Origin: Cyanobium sp. Morenito 9A2
GTDB lineage: Bacteria > Cyanobacteriota > Cyanobacteriia > PCC-6307 > Cyanobiaceae
Reading direction: 5' to 3'
Assembly (NCBI RefSeq): GCF_024345575.1
Contig: NZ_JAGQBJ010000013.1
Coordinates: forward strand, 1 to 64,000
DNA: 64,000 nucleotides
The stretch's first letter is position 1. Every line of letters starts with the position of its first letter. This document shows, in pieces, positions 1 to 8,666 of the stretch. The translations under genes were made by a program, and so were the position numbers. The notes under the pieces were generated by a model. The model made no database searches. It saw nothing but the letters and a program-made list of their open reading frames with translations, and was not told the origin of the DNA.

Positions 1-325
1 TGATGCCCCCGCGGGTGTCGAAGGCGGAAAAGCGGTGAAAGAGGTTGCTGCCCGCTGCCGTGCCGCCACCCACCTGGCAGAGGCCGGCGCCGCAGCTGCC
101 GCCCACCCGCCCATTCACCGCCGTGCCAAGGCCCAGGGCACCACCGGTGGCGCTCACGTCGCCGGCCCAGGCCCCTGCCCCGGCTGAAAGAGCGGCGCAA
201 CCGATGGCAAGAGCCGTGACCCTCCCGCCCGAAATGCGCAGGGACCAGCGACGGGGGGGCAGGTTGCTCAGAGGCACGGGCACCACCATCAGCAAACCGT
301 ATGAAAGGCTAAACCCGAGCGCCAT
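1..325 (-). CDS. Filamentous-haemagglutinin-like exoprotein, N-terminal part (cut by window edge)
   Basis: The minus strand is open from about 325 to the left edge. After a basic stretch comes a hydrophobic signal segment (VTALAIGCAALSAGAGAWA), then a glycine-rich region ending in GGGTAAGSNLFHRFSAF. That pattern is the hallmark of the haemagglutination-activity (TPS) domain of two-partner secretion exoproteins, which an outer-membrane TpsB protein exports and which often act in adhesion. Only about 108 residues are visible. The ATG at 325 follows a purine-rich AGGGGG; ATGs at 289 and 394 are alternatives. No TpsB partner is in view. Confidence 0.7.
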   Translation of the reverse strand, partial: MALGFSLSYGLLMVVPVPLSNLPPRRWSLRISGGRVTALAIGCAALSAGAGAWAGDVSATGGALGLGTAVNGRVGGSCGAGLCQVGGGTAAGSNLFHRFSAFDTRGGI

Positions 326-564
326 CGCCCCCTGCTTCCAAACCAACCAGACCTGAACCGACCCCGTAGCCAGGACGACAGTTTCAAGGCCCATCTGGGC
401 GCATTGCTCACTCTCCCGGTCCCATTGTTCCAGCGCTGCCAGCAATGTGAGCAAAGTGGTCAGCGAGCTGAAAACGTGCGGAGAATCGGGCCGCCATGCT
501 GCGCTTTCGGCCCATGGGGCTGTCCTAATCTCATCATCCACTCTTCCTCTGGTGCGCGGCTGCG

Positions 565-756
565 ATGGAGTTCCCTGATGCGCCCTCCCCTGCCGCCCTC
601 GAGCGCCCCCCCTCGCACCCACTTCTGATCGCGGCGGTGCTGGTTTGGTTGAGCGTCGATCTGATCGGTGACGGGATCCTGGCCGTCCTGGAGCTTCTGG
701 GGGCCCGCACCCCCAGCGCCACCGTTAGCCGGGACCGGCAGGTGACCCCCTCCTGA
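565..756 (+). CDS. Small single-pass membrane protein coupled to the GMC oxidoreductase
   Basis: A 63-residue protein with one central hydrophobic segment (roughly residues 19-45, LLIAAVLVWLSVDLIGDG and following), a proline-rich N-terminus and a short polar tail. Its TGA stop overlaps the ATG of the next gene (ATGA), which implies translational coupling. By position it could be a membrane anchor or small partner of the oxidoreductase; that is inference. I do not recognise the family. Confidence 0.5.
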   Translation: MEFPDAPSPAALERPPSHPLLIAAVLVWLSVDLIGDGILAVLELLGARTPSATVSRDRQVTPS

Positions 757-2396
757 TGCCCGTCGACGCCATCGTCGTGGGCTCCGGCGCCACCGGTGGT
801 GTGGCGGCGATGGTGCTCGCCGAAGCGGGGCTCGAGGTGCTGGTGCTTGAAGCGGGCCCTGATCTGAGCGTTGGGCGGGCCCTGGGGTCTGAGCCTCTCA
901 ACACGTTGCGGCGGCTGGGCAAGCTCACCAGTGGCGCCCAGAGGCGCCAGGCCAGTCATCCCGGGTACTGGAAAGCGAATCCCGAGCTGTTCGTCGATGA
1001 AGGCGAGAACCCCTACGGCACCCCCGTCGATCGCCCCTTTCTATGGACCAGGGGGCGGCAGGTGGGTGGCAAGAGCCTCACCTGGGGCGGCATCACCCTG
1101 CGGCTGTCCGATCTGGAGTTCAAGGCTGGGGAGCACGATGGCCACGGTCCGAGCTGGCCCCTGAGCCATGCTGACCTGGCGCCCTACTACACACGCCTGG
1201 AGCGGCTCCTGGCGGTGCGCGGTGACCGCGATGGCCTCCCCCAGCTCCCTGACGGCGACTACGACTCGCCCCTGCCGTTCACCCCTGCCGAGACCCATCT
1301 GCGGACCTCGATCGACCGCGAGCTGGGGCTGCCCCTGATTCATTCCCGCGGCTTTGCCCTGCACCGCGGCGGATCCCGCGCCGGCTGGCCTGCCTCCAGC
1401 TCCCAGGGGGGCTGCCTGGGGCGGGCGCTGGCCAGCGGCCGGGTAACGGTGCGCAGCAATGCGGTGGTGAGCCATGTGGAGCTGGATCGCTCGGGCTGCC
1501 GCGCCGAGGCGGTGGTCTACGTCGACCGGCTCAGCCGCGAACGCCAACGGGAAGCGGCACCCCTGGTAGTGCTCTGCGCTTCGACGATCGAGAGCGTGAG
1601 GCTGCTGCTCGCCTCCAGCGAGGACCAGCGTGTCGGCGGCCTGGTGGATCCCTCCGGCCGCCTTGGCCATCACCTGATGGATCACATCTCCAGCAGTCGC
1701 TTCTTTCGTCTGCCGGATCAGCCGGCCCCTGCTGGAGCCCCCGAGCTCTCGGGGGCGGGCAGCGTGTTCGTCCCCAACACTGTGAACCTCAAGCGGGGCG
1801 AAAGGTTGCCCTTCCTGCGCGGTTATGGGCTCTGGGGTGCCGTGCAGCGCTTCGATCCGCCCGGCATGCTCAAGCGCCGCCAGGGCGAAGCCGTGGGCTT
1901 CCTCATCGGCCATGGGGAAATGCTCAGTGCCCGTGGCAACCACGTACGCCTGGATGCCTCCGGCACCGATGCCTGGGGTCTGCCGACCGTGCACATCGAC
2001 TGTGCCTGGGGTGCCAATGAACGGCGGATGGTGGAGCACATGCACCGGCGCATGGCCGATGTGGTTGCGGCCTCCGGCGGCGAGATCCGCCCCCTGGAAG
2101 ACCTGTTCCTGATGCCCCTGATCGAGCCGCTGCTGCGCCGCAGCGTGGCCCTGGCGCCGGAGGCCCCGCCCCCCGGCTACTACATCCATGAACTCGGTGG
2201 TGCGCCGATGGCGGCCCTGGAGAGCGAAGGGGTCGTCGACCCCTGGAACCGCTGCTGGCGCGCCCCCAATCTGCTGGTGGTGGATGGGGCGTGCTGGCCC
2301 AGCGCCGGCTGGCAAAGCCCCACCCTGACGGAGATGGCGATCACCTGGCGGGCCTGCGAACGGGCCGCCGAGGATCTGCGCCGTGGGGGGCTGTGA
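756..2396 (+). CDS. GMC-family FAD-dependent oxidoreductase
   Basis: A 546-residue flavoprotein. The N-terminus has the dinucleotide-binding motif VGSGATGGVAAMVLAEAG followed by an acidic strand end (VLVLEAGP). RGRQVGGKSLTWGG matches the GMC flavin-attachment loop. The C-terminus has the family ending HELGGAPM then LLVVDGACWPSAGWQSPTLT, with the final FAD-contact segment. GMC enzymes oxidise alcohols, sugars or sterols; the substrate cannot be read here. It starts on the stop codon of the preceding small membrane-protein gene, and a good intrinsic terminator follows about 110 bp downstream. Confidence 0.85.
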   Translation: MPVDAIVVGSGATGGVAAMVLAEAGLEVLVLEAGPDLSVGRALGSEPLNTLRRLGKLTSGAQRRQASHPGYWKANPELFVDEGENPYGTPVDRPFLWTRGRQVGGKSLTWGGITLRLSDLEFKAGEHDGHGPSWPLSHADLAPYYTRLERLLAVRGDRDGLPQLPDGDYDSPLPFTPAETHLRTSIDRELGLPLIHSRGFALHRGGSRAGWPASSSQGGCLGRALASGRVTVRSNAVVSHVELDRSGCRAEAVVYVDRLSRERQREAAPLVVLCASTIESVRLLLASSEDQRVGGLVDPSGRLGHHLMDHISSSRFFRLPDQPAPAGAPELSGAGSVFVPNTVNLKRGERLPFLRGYGLWGAVQRFDPPGMLKRRQGEAVGFLIGHGEMLSARGNHVRLDASGTDAWGLPTVHIDCAWGANERRMVEHMHRRMADVVAASGGEIRPLEDLFLMPLIEPLLRRSVALAPEAPPPGYYIHELGGAPMAALESEGVVDPWNRCWRAPNLLVVDGACWPSAGWQSPTLTEMAITWRACERAAEDLRRGGL

Positions 2397-2503
2397 GCGC
2401 TTCAACACCGAACGCCGCATCCGGTGTCGATGACCACAGATCCCAAGGGATCTTCAGCGCACAATCAATTGTCGGCCTTTGACAGGTCGGGCAAGGGAGA
2501 TCC

Positions 2504-2535
2504 AAAGCGGGAGCTCATCACTCCTGCTTTTTTTT
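2504..2535 (+). terminator. Intrinsic terminator after the GMC gene
   Basis: AAAGCGGGAG (2504-2513) pairs with CTCCTGCTTT (2521-2530), with one G:T wobble, across a 7-nt loop. The 3' arm runs into an unbroken T tract to 2534. This fits rho-independent termination of the upstream two-gene unit. Confidence 0.7.
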
Positions 2536-2621
2536 GCCCGTTTATGTCTTGCCGGGTGCCGATACCGCCTCGATGACTCCCCCTTGGGAGCCGTACAAAG
2601 CAGCGAAGGCGGCCAGTCCAC

Positions 2622-2900
2622 TCAGCGCTTGAACAGGCCGTGCAGGTAGTGCTGGGCGACGGTGCGATCGGTGCAGCCGTTCTGGAACAGGAACCCGGCC
2701 AGGGCCGAGGTCACCACTCGGTACTGGTCCCAGTGGGGATGGGCTTGGATGAAGGCGCGCATGCCATCGAACAGGGCTTCGGGCACTTCGGCCTCAAGGC
2801 TGACGCTGCTCAGGCCAGGGGCCGTTGCCTGCTCGGCAGGCTGCTGGGCCATGCAGCGGGAGAGGTGATCGCGTCCCATCTCTCCCGGTGTCTGCTCCAT
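2622..2900 (-). CDS. DUF2811 family protein
   Basis: The C-terminal 60 residues (VSLEAEVPEALFDGMRAFI, HPHWDQYRVVTSALAGFL, FQNGCTDRTVAQHYL) match the small cyanobacterial DUF2811 family, whose function is unknown. The frame is open to 3017, but the family is short, so an internal start is likely. ATG 2900 (92 residues) has GAGGGAA upstream; ATGs at 2879 and 2852 are also possible. The upstream region holds DnaA-box-like repeats. Confidence 0.75.
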   Translation of the reverse strand: MEQTPGEMGRDHLSRCMAQQPAEQATAPGLSSVSLEAEVPEALFDGMRAFIQAHPHWDQYRVVTSALAGFLFQNGCTDRTVAQHYLHGLFKR

Positions 2901-3320
2901 CCCCCCCGTTCCCTCAACGCCGTCCAAGTGCTGCCGTCCGTGAATGCCCCCTAAGGAAGACACAGGGGAGGCCTGGGCGTCAAAGCCGAGGTCTTGGCGG
3001 AGCGCACGACGCATCAAAATGAGATGACCTGGGGCGCAAAGGATTTGAAGACTTCAAGCGGAGGGGAGATCACACCCGTAGGCGGGACGCGACGCTGTCA
3101 AGTTCCATTGGTGCCAAACGGGGAAATCCCCAACGGCCCCGGTCCCGCAACCCTTCAGACCCCCTGAACTGTGGAAAAACCGGGTCTGATCTGGGGAAAA
3201 CCCCTGGCGCCTGGGGAAAGACGCCATTGATAGGCAGAGCTTATCTGCATTGTGTCCATTGAGTCGCGGCCAAGATCGAGACGGTTGGGGCAGCGGTTTG
3301 TCAGGGTCTGCAAGCGGTGC
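2901..3320. other. Gene-free stretch between cbiX and the DUF2811 gene
   Basis: No convincing coding sequence in any frame. The stretch lies downstream of cbiX and upstream of the DUF2811 gene (both minus strand), so it should hold the latter's promoter. Its notable content is the series of GGGGAAA/TGTGGAAAA repeats at 3119-3220, listed separately. Confidence 0.6.
3119..3220 (-). promoter_or_regulatory. Cluster of DnaA-box-like sequences
   Basis: Read on the minus strand: TTTTCCACA at 3178-3170, the DnaA box reported for cyanobacteria; TTTTCCCCA at 3200-3192; CTTTCCCCA at 3220-3212; and ATTTCCCCG at 3127-3119. The first three begin 22 and 20 bp apart, about two helical turns. Two of the near-boxes also form local inverted repeats (GGGGAAATCCCC and GGGGAAAACCCC). 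Only one is an exact box. DnaA binding is inference, and a different regulator is possible. Confidence 0.35.
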
Positions 3321-4475
3321 TCAGGCCGTCGGCTCCTGATCGGCTCGAGGGGTGCTCAGGGTGCGGGGACCCAGGGGGTGATCGGCGTGGGGGTAAGGCG
3401 GATGGTGATGGCTGGGGGCATGGACGTGGCTGTGGTCAAGGGCGTGGCTGTGACCGTGGTCGTGTCCTGCCAGCGGGATCGGCACGCCATCGGGTTGGCA
3501 GGCGCCCGTGCATTCGTTGTCACAGAGGCTGCAGGGATCACTCAGCCCTTCCACGTGGTGGTGATGGCTCTCCTGGGGGGCCCCCACCTCGCGCTCGAAC
3601 CCCAGCACCTGGGCCCTGTACTTGCAGAGGGAGCAGTTCATGTTGGTGTCGCCGCGCACCACCTCCTCCACGCGCTCGATGAAGGTGTCGATCACCAGGG
3701 GGTGATCGCCCAGGTAGTCAACGGGCAGGAACTGCACCTCCGGGTGGTCGGCGACCACGCGCTCCGTGTGCTGACGGATGCGACTCACCAACACCCCGGA
3801 AAACAGGAAATAGGGGAAGACGAGGATGCGCTTGTAGCCGAGCCGCACCACATGGCGCAGGCCGGGCTCCACCAGGGGGAAGGTGACCCCGGAATAGACG
3901 GTCTCCCCCCAGCCGAAGCCGAAGCCCTCCACCAGCATCCGCGTCACCTTGGCCACATTGGAGTTGGCGTCGGGGTCGGAGGAGCCGCGACCCACCACCA
4001 CCAGCAGGGTGTCGTGCAGGGGGACTGGTCCAGCGGGGCCCACTGGGGTGCGATCGAGGGCCTCGCGGATCCGGGCGCCGGCGGCCTGGATCATCTTGAG
4101 GTCGATGCCCAGTTCGCGGCCGTAGTCGATCTGAAGACCCGTTTCGGCAGCGTAGGTGTTCAGCACCGAGGGGATGTCGTTCTTGGCGTGGCCGGCGGCG
4201 AACAGCATCCCCGGCACGGCCAGCACCCGGCCCACCCCCTGCTGCCGCAAACGCTCGAGGCCATCCCGCAGGATCGGTCGTGCAAACTCCAGATAGCCAT
4301 ACTCCACTGGGATCTGGGGCAGCTTCCGGCGCAGGCCCTCGGCCAGCTGGGCGAATTCGGCCACCGCCAGACGGTTGCGACTGCCGTGGCCGCAGATCAT
4401 CACGCCAAGGGGAGCACCGGGACGCGCGGCGGTCGAAAGGGTGGACAACGCCTGCTGCGCGGGGGTCGAAGCCAT
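3321..4475 (-). CDS. cbiX: Sirohydrochlorin chelatase, CbiX type, with His-rich tail
   Basis: Inserts a divalent metal into sirohydrochlorin, on the cobalamin or siroheme branch, in the cytoplasm. The start has the CbiX signature ICGHGSRN (about residues 27-34), followed by GYLEFARPILRDGLERL and AVPGMLFAAGHAKNDIP. The second half repeats the fold (VVGRGSSDPDANSNVAKV, FPYFLFSGVLVSRI), so this is the long double-domain form. Conserved cysteines follow (NCSLCKYRAQVLGFE, CSLCDNECTGACQ). The last 40 residues are histidine-rich (GHDHGHSH, PSHHHPPY), probably metal-storing. The frame is open to 4709, but homology begins near ATG 4475 (384 residues). Confidence 0.85.
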   Translation of the reverse strand: MASTPAQQALSTLSTAARPGAPLGVMICGHGSRNRLAVAEFAQLAEGLRRKLPQIPVEYGYLEFARPILRDGLERLRQQGVGRVLAVPGMLFAAGHAKNDIPSVLNTYAAETGLQIDYGRELGIDLKMIQAAGARIREALDRTPVGPAGPVPLHDTLLVVVGRGSSDPDANSNVAKVTRMLVEGFGFGWGETVYSGVTFPLVEPGLRHVVRLGYKRILVFPYFLFSGVLVSRIRQHTERVVADHPEVQFLPVDYLGDHPLVIDTFIERVEEVVRGDTNMNCSLCKYRAQVLGFEREVGAPQESHHHHVEGLSDPCSLCDNECTGACQPDGVPIPLAGHDHGHSHALDHSHVHAPSHHHPPYPHADHPLGPRTLSTPRADQEPTA

Positions 4476-4865
4476 GGGGAGCCCGTGATGAGGGGAACCT
4501 ATCGCCTCTCCAGGACTGGTTGGGCAAACCAGCGCGAGCGCCCCGGCCACGAACACCCAAGACCCGGTTACGTTGTGTTTACGTTTTGTTGCATCGTTCA
4601 TCAATGGTCCGGCCTGCTCCAGCGACCCCACGGCCTGGGGCGGCGCCCGGCAGCGGAGCCTGTGCGCGATGGGCCCGCCGAACTGCCCGCCGCCCAGGGC
4701 ATCCCCCACCGGATCGGCCTGGGCGCCAAGTTGGCGGGACCGACGGAATCAAGGCATGGACATTCGCCCGCCTTGCCTGCCGCTCCACCAGCGTGAGCTC
4801 CGCTCTCCCCGGTCGCTGGATCAGCGGCTTCTGAATGGGCTGGTGCCCTGATTCCAAGGAGTCCC
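4476..4865. other. Intergenic region between divergent cbiX and glycosyltransferase genes
   Basis: About 390 bp with no supported gene; open frames here are extensions or shadows. It should hold both divergent promoters. AAGGAG at about 4855-4860 is the ribosome binding site of the downstream glycosyltransferase. Confidence 0.5.
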
Positions 4866-7055
4866 ATGGACAGCGGAACGACGCCCGTGCCGGTGCAGGC
4901 CGAACCGCCTGGTCCCACCGACGTTCCATCAGAGGCGCCTGCGGAACGACCGGCCAGCACCGCCCTGCCCTATGTGCTGTGGGGGGCCCTGCCCCTGGCG
5001 GCCACGGCCTTGGTGCCCCCCGGCGGGGAGTCCCTGGTGGTGCTGACGGTGGTGGTCTGGGCCCTGGGATTGTCCTGGCGCCCCGAGGCCCTTCAACCCC
5101 TGGCGGCGCGGCGCTCGGCGGTGCTGGTGTTAGCCGTGCTGGGGCTGCGCTACCTCACCTGGCGTTTCGCTTCCACCCTGAACCTGGCGAGCCCAGGGGC
5201 GGCGGCCCTGAGCCTGCTGTTGCTGACGGCGGAGCTGGTGCTGCTGGCCAACGGCTTCCTGCAACTCGCGCTCACCTGGTTTCCCCAGCGGCCCGTGGCC
5301 GAGGTTCCGCCTCCAGCGGACCGAGTGTGGCCCAGCGTTGATGTGCTGGTGCCCAGCTACGGCGAGCCTCCGGAGCTGATCGAGCGCTGCCTGCGGGGTT
5401 GCCGGGCACTCGACTACCCCCATCACAAGGTGTGGTTGCTCGATGACAGCGGCCGGCCCGAGTTGGAGCAGCTCTGCGCCGACCTCGGTTGCCGCTATCT
5501 CAGCCGCAGCGACCGGCGCCATGCCAAGGCAGGGAACCTCAACCATGCCCTGGAACAGGCCGAAGGCGAGCTGGTCGTGGTCTTCGACGCCGATGTGGTC
5601 CCCCTGGAGCCCTTCCTGCGGCGCACCGTGGGCCTGTTTGCCGATCCGGCCGTGGGCTTCGTGCAGACGCCCCAGTCGTACATGACGGCGGATCCAATCA
5701 TGCGCAACCTGCGCCTGGAGCGCTGGCTGATGCCCGATGAGGAAAGCTTCTACCGCTGGATCGAGCCCACCCGCGCGGCGGTGGGCGCTGTGGTCTGCGC
5801 CGGCACCTCCTTCGTGGTGCGCCGCTCGGCCCTCGAAGCCGTGGGGCGCTTCGAGACGGGCACCGCTTCAGAGGATCTGGCCACCGGCATCCGGATCACC
5901 GCCGCCGGCTATCGCAACCTCTATCTGGATGAAAAGCTCAGCGCCGGCCTGGCCCCGCTGACGGCGGCGGCCATGGCCCGCCAGCGCAGCCGCTGGGCCA
6001 GCGGCACCCTCCAGACCCTGCGCACGGGGGCCAACCCGCTCACGATTCCTGGCCTGAGCCCGCTGCAGCGACTCGCCTACCTGGAGGGCATCCAGCACTG
6101 GTTCAATGTCATCCCGCAGCTGCTGCTGTTGCTGATGCCCCTGAGCCTGGGGCTGCTGAGGGTGGTGCCGATCCGACTCAGCGCCGAAGGGCTTCTGGCG
6201 GTCGCCCTGCCCTTCTACCTGGGGCAAATACTGTTGCTGAGCTGGTTCAGCCGCGGCTCTCGTTCAGCCGTCATGCCGGAGCTCTACCGCTGGATCTTCC
6301 TGATCCCGATCACCGTGGCCGTGGTCGCCACCGGCTTGGGCCACCCGCAACGCTTCCATGTCACCCCCAAGGCGCTCAGCCCGCAGCGTCGCCAAGGCCC
6401 TGAACCCCGCTTGCTGCTGCCGTTGCTGGCGCTGCTGGCGATCCAACTGCTCAATCTGGTGCACCTTGTGATCGGCCCCGATCCATCCCGGGCGGTGCCC
6501 CCCGTGCTCACCCCGGCCGGCCAGACCCTTGGGCTGGCGTGGTCAGGGTTGAGCGTGGTGCTGCTGCTGCTGGCACTGCGCACCTGCTGGGATCGGCTGC
6601 CGCCGACGGTCGCCCCCTGGTTTGCCCGGGACCAGTGGGTGACCCTGCGCACCGGCGGGGCGGTGGCGCGGGCGCGGCTCCTGGCGCTCGGGGAGGAGGG
6701 GGCCGAATGGCGCCTCGACGCTGGGGTGAGTCCACCGGCGGCGGGGGCGCTGGTGGTGGTTGAGGGCCTCTTGGCGCAGGGCCGCCCGTTGCCGTTGCGG
6801 CTGGAGCAGCGGAACTCCCGAGGGCGCGAGGGCTGGCAGCTGGGGGGGCGCTGGCAGGGCCTGGAGGGCGAAACCCAGGACGCCCTGCAGCATGAGCTCT
6901 ACCGCCGCAAGGGCCTCTGGCCCACCCGCCAGGCACCGTTTGAGCCCCGGGCGTTGCTGGCGGCGGCCGTGCGGCTGGTGCTGCCCCTGGGGGGCAGGGA
7001 CTGGTTCCAGCGCAGTTTGCTGCCCCAACAGCCCGGATGCCCCCCGAAGCACTGA
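4866..7055 (+). CDS. Cellulose-synthase-like membrane glycosyltransferase (GT2)
   Basis: A 729-residue processive beta-glycosyltransferase. Hydrophobic segments at about 35-75 and 85-140 precede a cytosolic GT2 domain (about 155-400). That domain has DDSGR near 197, HAKAGNLNHAL, FDADVVP near 240 (the DxD motif), an acceptor-site TSEDLATGIR and QRSRWASG near 372 (the QxxRW motif). Further membrane segments occupy about 410-590. A C-terminal beta-rich region (about 595-690) sits where BcsA has PilZ, but I do not see the PilZ RxxxR or D/NxSxxG motifs, so c-di-GMP control is unproven. ATG 4866 has AAGGAG five bases upstream. No bcsB or cellulase lies adjacent. Confidence 0.85.
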   Translation: MDSGTTPVPVQAEPPGPTDVPSEAPAERPASTALPYVLWGALPLAATALVPPGGESLVVLTVVVWALGLSWRPEALQPLAARRSAVLVLAVLGLRYLTWRFASTLNLASPGAAALSLLLLTAELVLLANGFLQLALTWFPQRPVAEVPPPADRVWPSVDVLVPSYGEPPELIERCLRGCRALDYPHHKVWLLDDSGRPELEQLCADLGCRYLSRSDRRHAKAGNLNHALEQAEGELVVVFDADVVPLEPFLRRTVGLFADPAVGFVQTPQSYMTADPIMRNLRLERWLMPDEESFYRWIEPTRAAVGAVVCAGTSFVVRRSALEAVGRFETGTASEDLATGIRITAAGYRNLYLDEKLSAGLAPLTAAAMARQRSRWASGTLQTLRTGANPLTIPGLSPLQRLAYLEGIQHWFNVIPQLLLLLMPLSLGLLRVVPIRLSAEGLLAVALPFYLGQILLLSWFSRGSRSAVMPELYRWIFLIPITVAVVATGLGHPQRFHVTPKALSPQRRQGPEPRLLLPLLALLAIQLLNLVHLVIGPDPSRAVPPVLTPAGQTLGLAWSGLSVVLLLLALRTCWDRLPPTVAPWFARDQWVTLRTGGAVARARLLALGEEGAEWRLDAGVSPPAAGALVVVEGLLAQGRPLPLRLEQRNSRGREGWQLGGRWQGLEGETQDALQHELYRRKGLWPTRQAPFEPRALLAAAVRLVLPLGGRDWFQRSLLPQQPGCPPKH

Positions 7056-7089
7056 GCGCAGGCCCATGGCACCGTAGGGCTCCTTTCTG

Positions 7090-7525
7090 TTGGCCATCCC
7101 CGGCCCGCCCGCCCCGGGGACATGGAGCTCGACCAGGTGGCACCAGGCTGCCGCAGCGGAGCACCGGAACGCCCTACTGGCACAGGGAGGCCAACGAACG
7201 GCCCAGCTCCCCGTGCTGGGAGGGGGCGCGGCCTTGATCGAGGCTGGGCGGCAGGACTGGAAAGGTGGCCTCGGGCCCCATCTGGCGCAGCCCCCGACGG
7301 GCCGCCAGGGTCAAGGCCCCAGTCCTGATGAGGCGGGTCTCCGTCGCCAGTTCGATCAAGCGCTGGACCAGGGCCGGGGGTGTGCCGGCGGGTGTTCCAT
7401 GGCGGTGACCCAGGGGCCTCGGCTTCCCAGTGGGCCGAGAGGCTGAGGATGGCGGCCGGCTGGGGCAGGGCGATGGCCCGCTCAGACCGGGCGCGACTGA
7501 ATCGATGGGATTCAATCGCGTCCAT
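7090..7525 (-). pseudogene. Decayed LigB/DODA-type extradiol dioxygenase
   Basis: Minus-strand fragments of one protein in different frames. From 7525: ERAIALPQPAAILSLSAHWE, the N-terminal metal-histidine segment of the 4,5-DOPA dioxygenase/YgiD family. After a frame change: PALVQRLIELATETRLI, then RGLRQMGPEATFPVL and GELGRSLASL. After another: VLRCGSLVPPGR, which resembles the GSGNLVHN segment. Large parts are missing and no frame holds the whole enzyme, so this is a relic. The glycosyltransferase gene end abuts its 3' side. Confidence 0.65.
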
Positions 7526-7685
7526 GGGGCTGCCGGGGCCGATGAACAGAGCTCAATGAACGCCAGCTCTGGGTCGCCAGGGCTGGTTAATCTGATTTTC
7601 TGATCGTTCGAGCCGGGGTCGGGCCGAACCTCGGGCCCGGTTCTTGCCCAGAAGGTTCACGTAGACAGCAGGAGCGCAGAATCCC

Positions 7686-8666
7686 TTGCCTGAGGACCCA
7701 TCCGCCCAGCAGTCCCCGGACGACCGGCATGAGCTGGAGGCCCTGCAGCGGGAACTCGATGAGGCGCGCGGGCAGCTGAGCGACCTCGAAGGTCTGCTGG
7801 GGGATCTGCCGCAGATCTTCGAGCGCACGTTTGAGAAGCGCTTGCAGCCGTTGCTGGATCAGCAGCGGCTGATGGCTGAGGAAAACCAACTGCTGCTCGA
7901 TCAGGTGCACCACGCCCTGGGCAGCGCCGAGCCCCCCGGCGCCCGACGGGCCCTGCCGGCCGCCCGGGCTGAGGAAAAATCGGGAGGTGGGGAGACCGTC
8001 AAACCCCAGGTGGGCCCGACTCCGCCGCGCCCACCTGGGGCCAGGAACCCGCCGGCTGCTCCATCCGCGCCGGTGCCTCCCCCCCCGGCTTCCGCTTCGT
8101 TGACTCAACCGCCCAGCCCGGCGCCTTCCGGGCCGAGCCCAGCGCCACCAGCGCCATCGGCGCACGCTGAGCCCCAAGGATCAGGGGGCCGTGGCCGTCC
8201 GTTCAGCCCAGGGGCTGACCTGGGGAGTGAGCAGGTGATCACGGTGCGCCACTGGGTGCTGCCCCGGTGGTTGCCCCAGGATGTTTCCGTCGCTCGCCTG
8301 CGCCAGGGCGCAGGCCTGCTGGTCCTTTCTGTTGGGCTGGCGCTGCTGGTGGCGGCCGGGGTTGTGGGCGTGCATCGGTTGAAGCCCCAGGGAGCACAAC
8401 CCGTCGTTGACACGGATGCCGCCGCCGATCCTTCCCAACAGGTGGTGCTCAAGGCCAGTGAGGCGAGCTGGCTGGACGTCCTGGATGCCAGCGGGCAGCG
8501 GCTGTTCGTCGGGGAGCTGAAGGGGGAGCGTCGTTTTCCCCTTGGCCAGGGCCTCAGGGTGATGGCCGGCCGCCCGGATGTGGTGACAGTGCGCGTGGCA
8601 GGGGGCCCTCCCCGGGTGCTGGGGCGGATCGATCAGGTGATCTGGCTGCCGATCAAGGCGCCGTAG
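7686..8666 (+). CDS. Coiled-coil membrane protein with RodZ-like C-terminal domain
   Basis: A 326-residue bitopic protein. A coiled coil at about 15-80 (ELEALQRELDEARGQLSDLE) leads to a Pro/Ala-rich linker (about 85-180), one membrane helix near 215-238 (GLLVLSVGLALLVAAGVVGV) and a C-terminal domain resembling the RodZ DUF4115 beta domain (SEASWLDVLDASGQRLFVGE, then FPLGQGLRVMAGRPDVV). RodZ links MreB to the cell-wall elongation machinery, but the usual N-terminal HTH is replaced by the coiled coil, so a RodZ role is inference. Start is TTG 7686, with AGGAG about 12 bp upstream. Confidence 0.7.
   Translation: MPEDPSAQQSPDDRHELEALQRELDEARGQLSDLEGLLGDLPQIFERTFEKRLQPLLDQQRLMAEENQLLLDQVHHALGSAEPPGARRALPAARAEEKSGGGETVKPQVGPTPPRPPGARNPPAAPSAPVPPPPASASLTQPPSPAPSGPSPAPPAPSAHAEPQGSGGRGRPFSPGADLGSEQVITVRHWVLPRWLPQDVSVARLRQGAGLLVLSVGLALLVAAGVVGVHRLKPQGAQPVVDTDAAADPSQQVVLKASEASWLDVLDASGQRLFVGELKGERRFPLGQGLRVMAGRPDVVTVRVAGGPPRVLGRIDQVIWLPIKAP

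Noticed and set aside
1041-2420. A 459-codon minus-strand open frame
   Set aside because: Antisense of the GMC oxidoreductase with no domain motifs.
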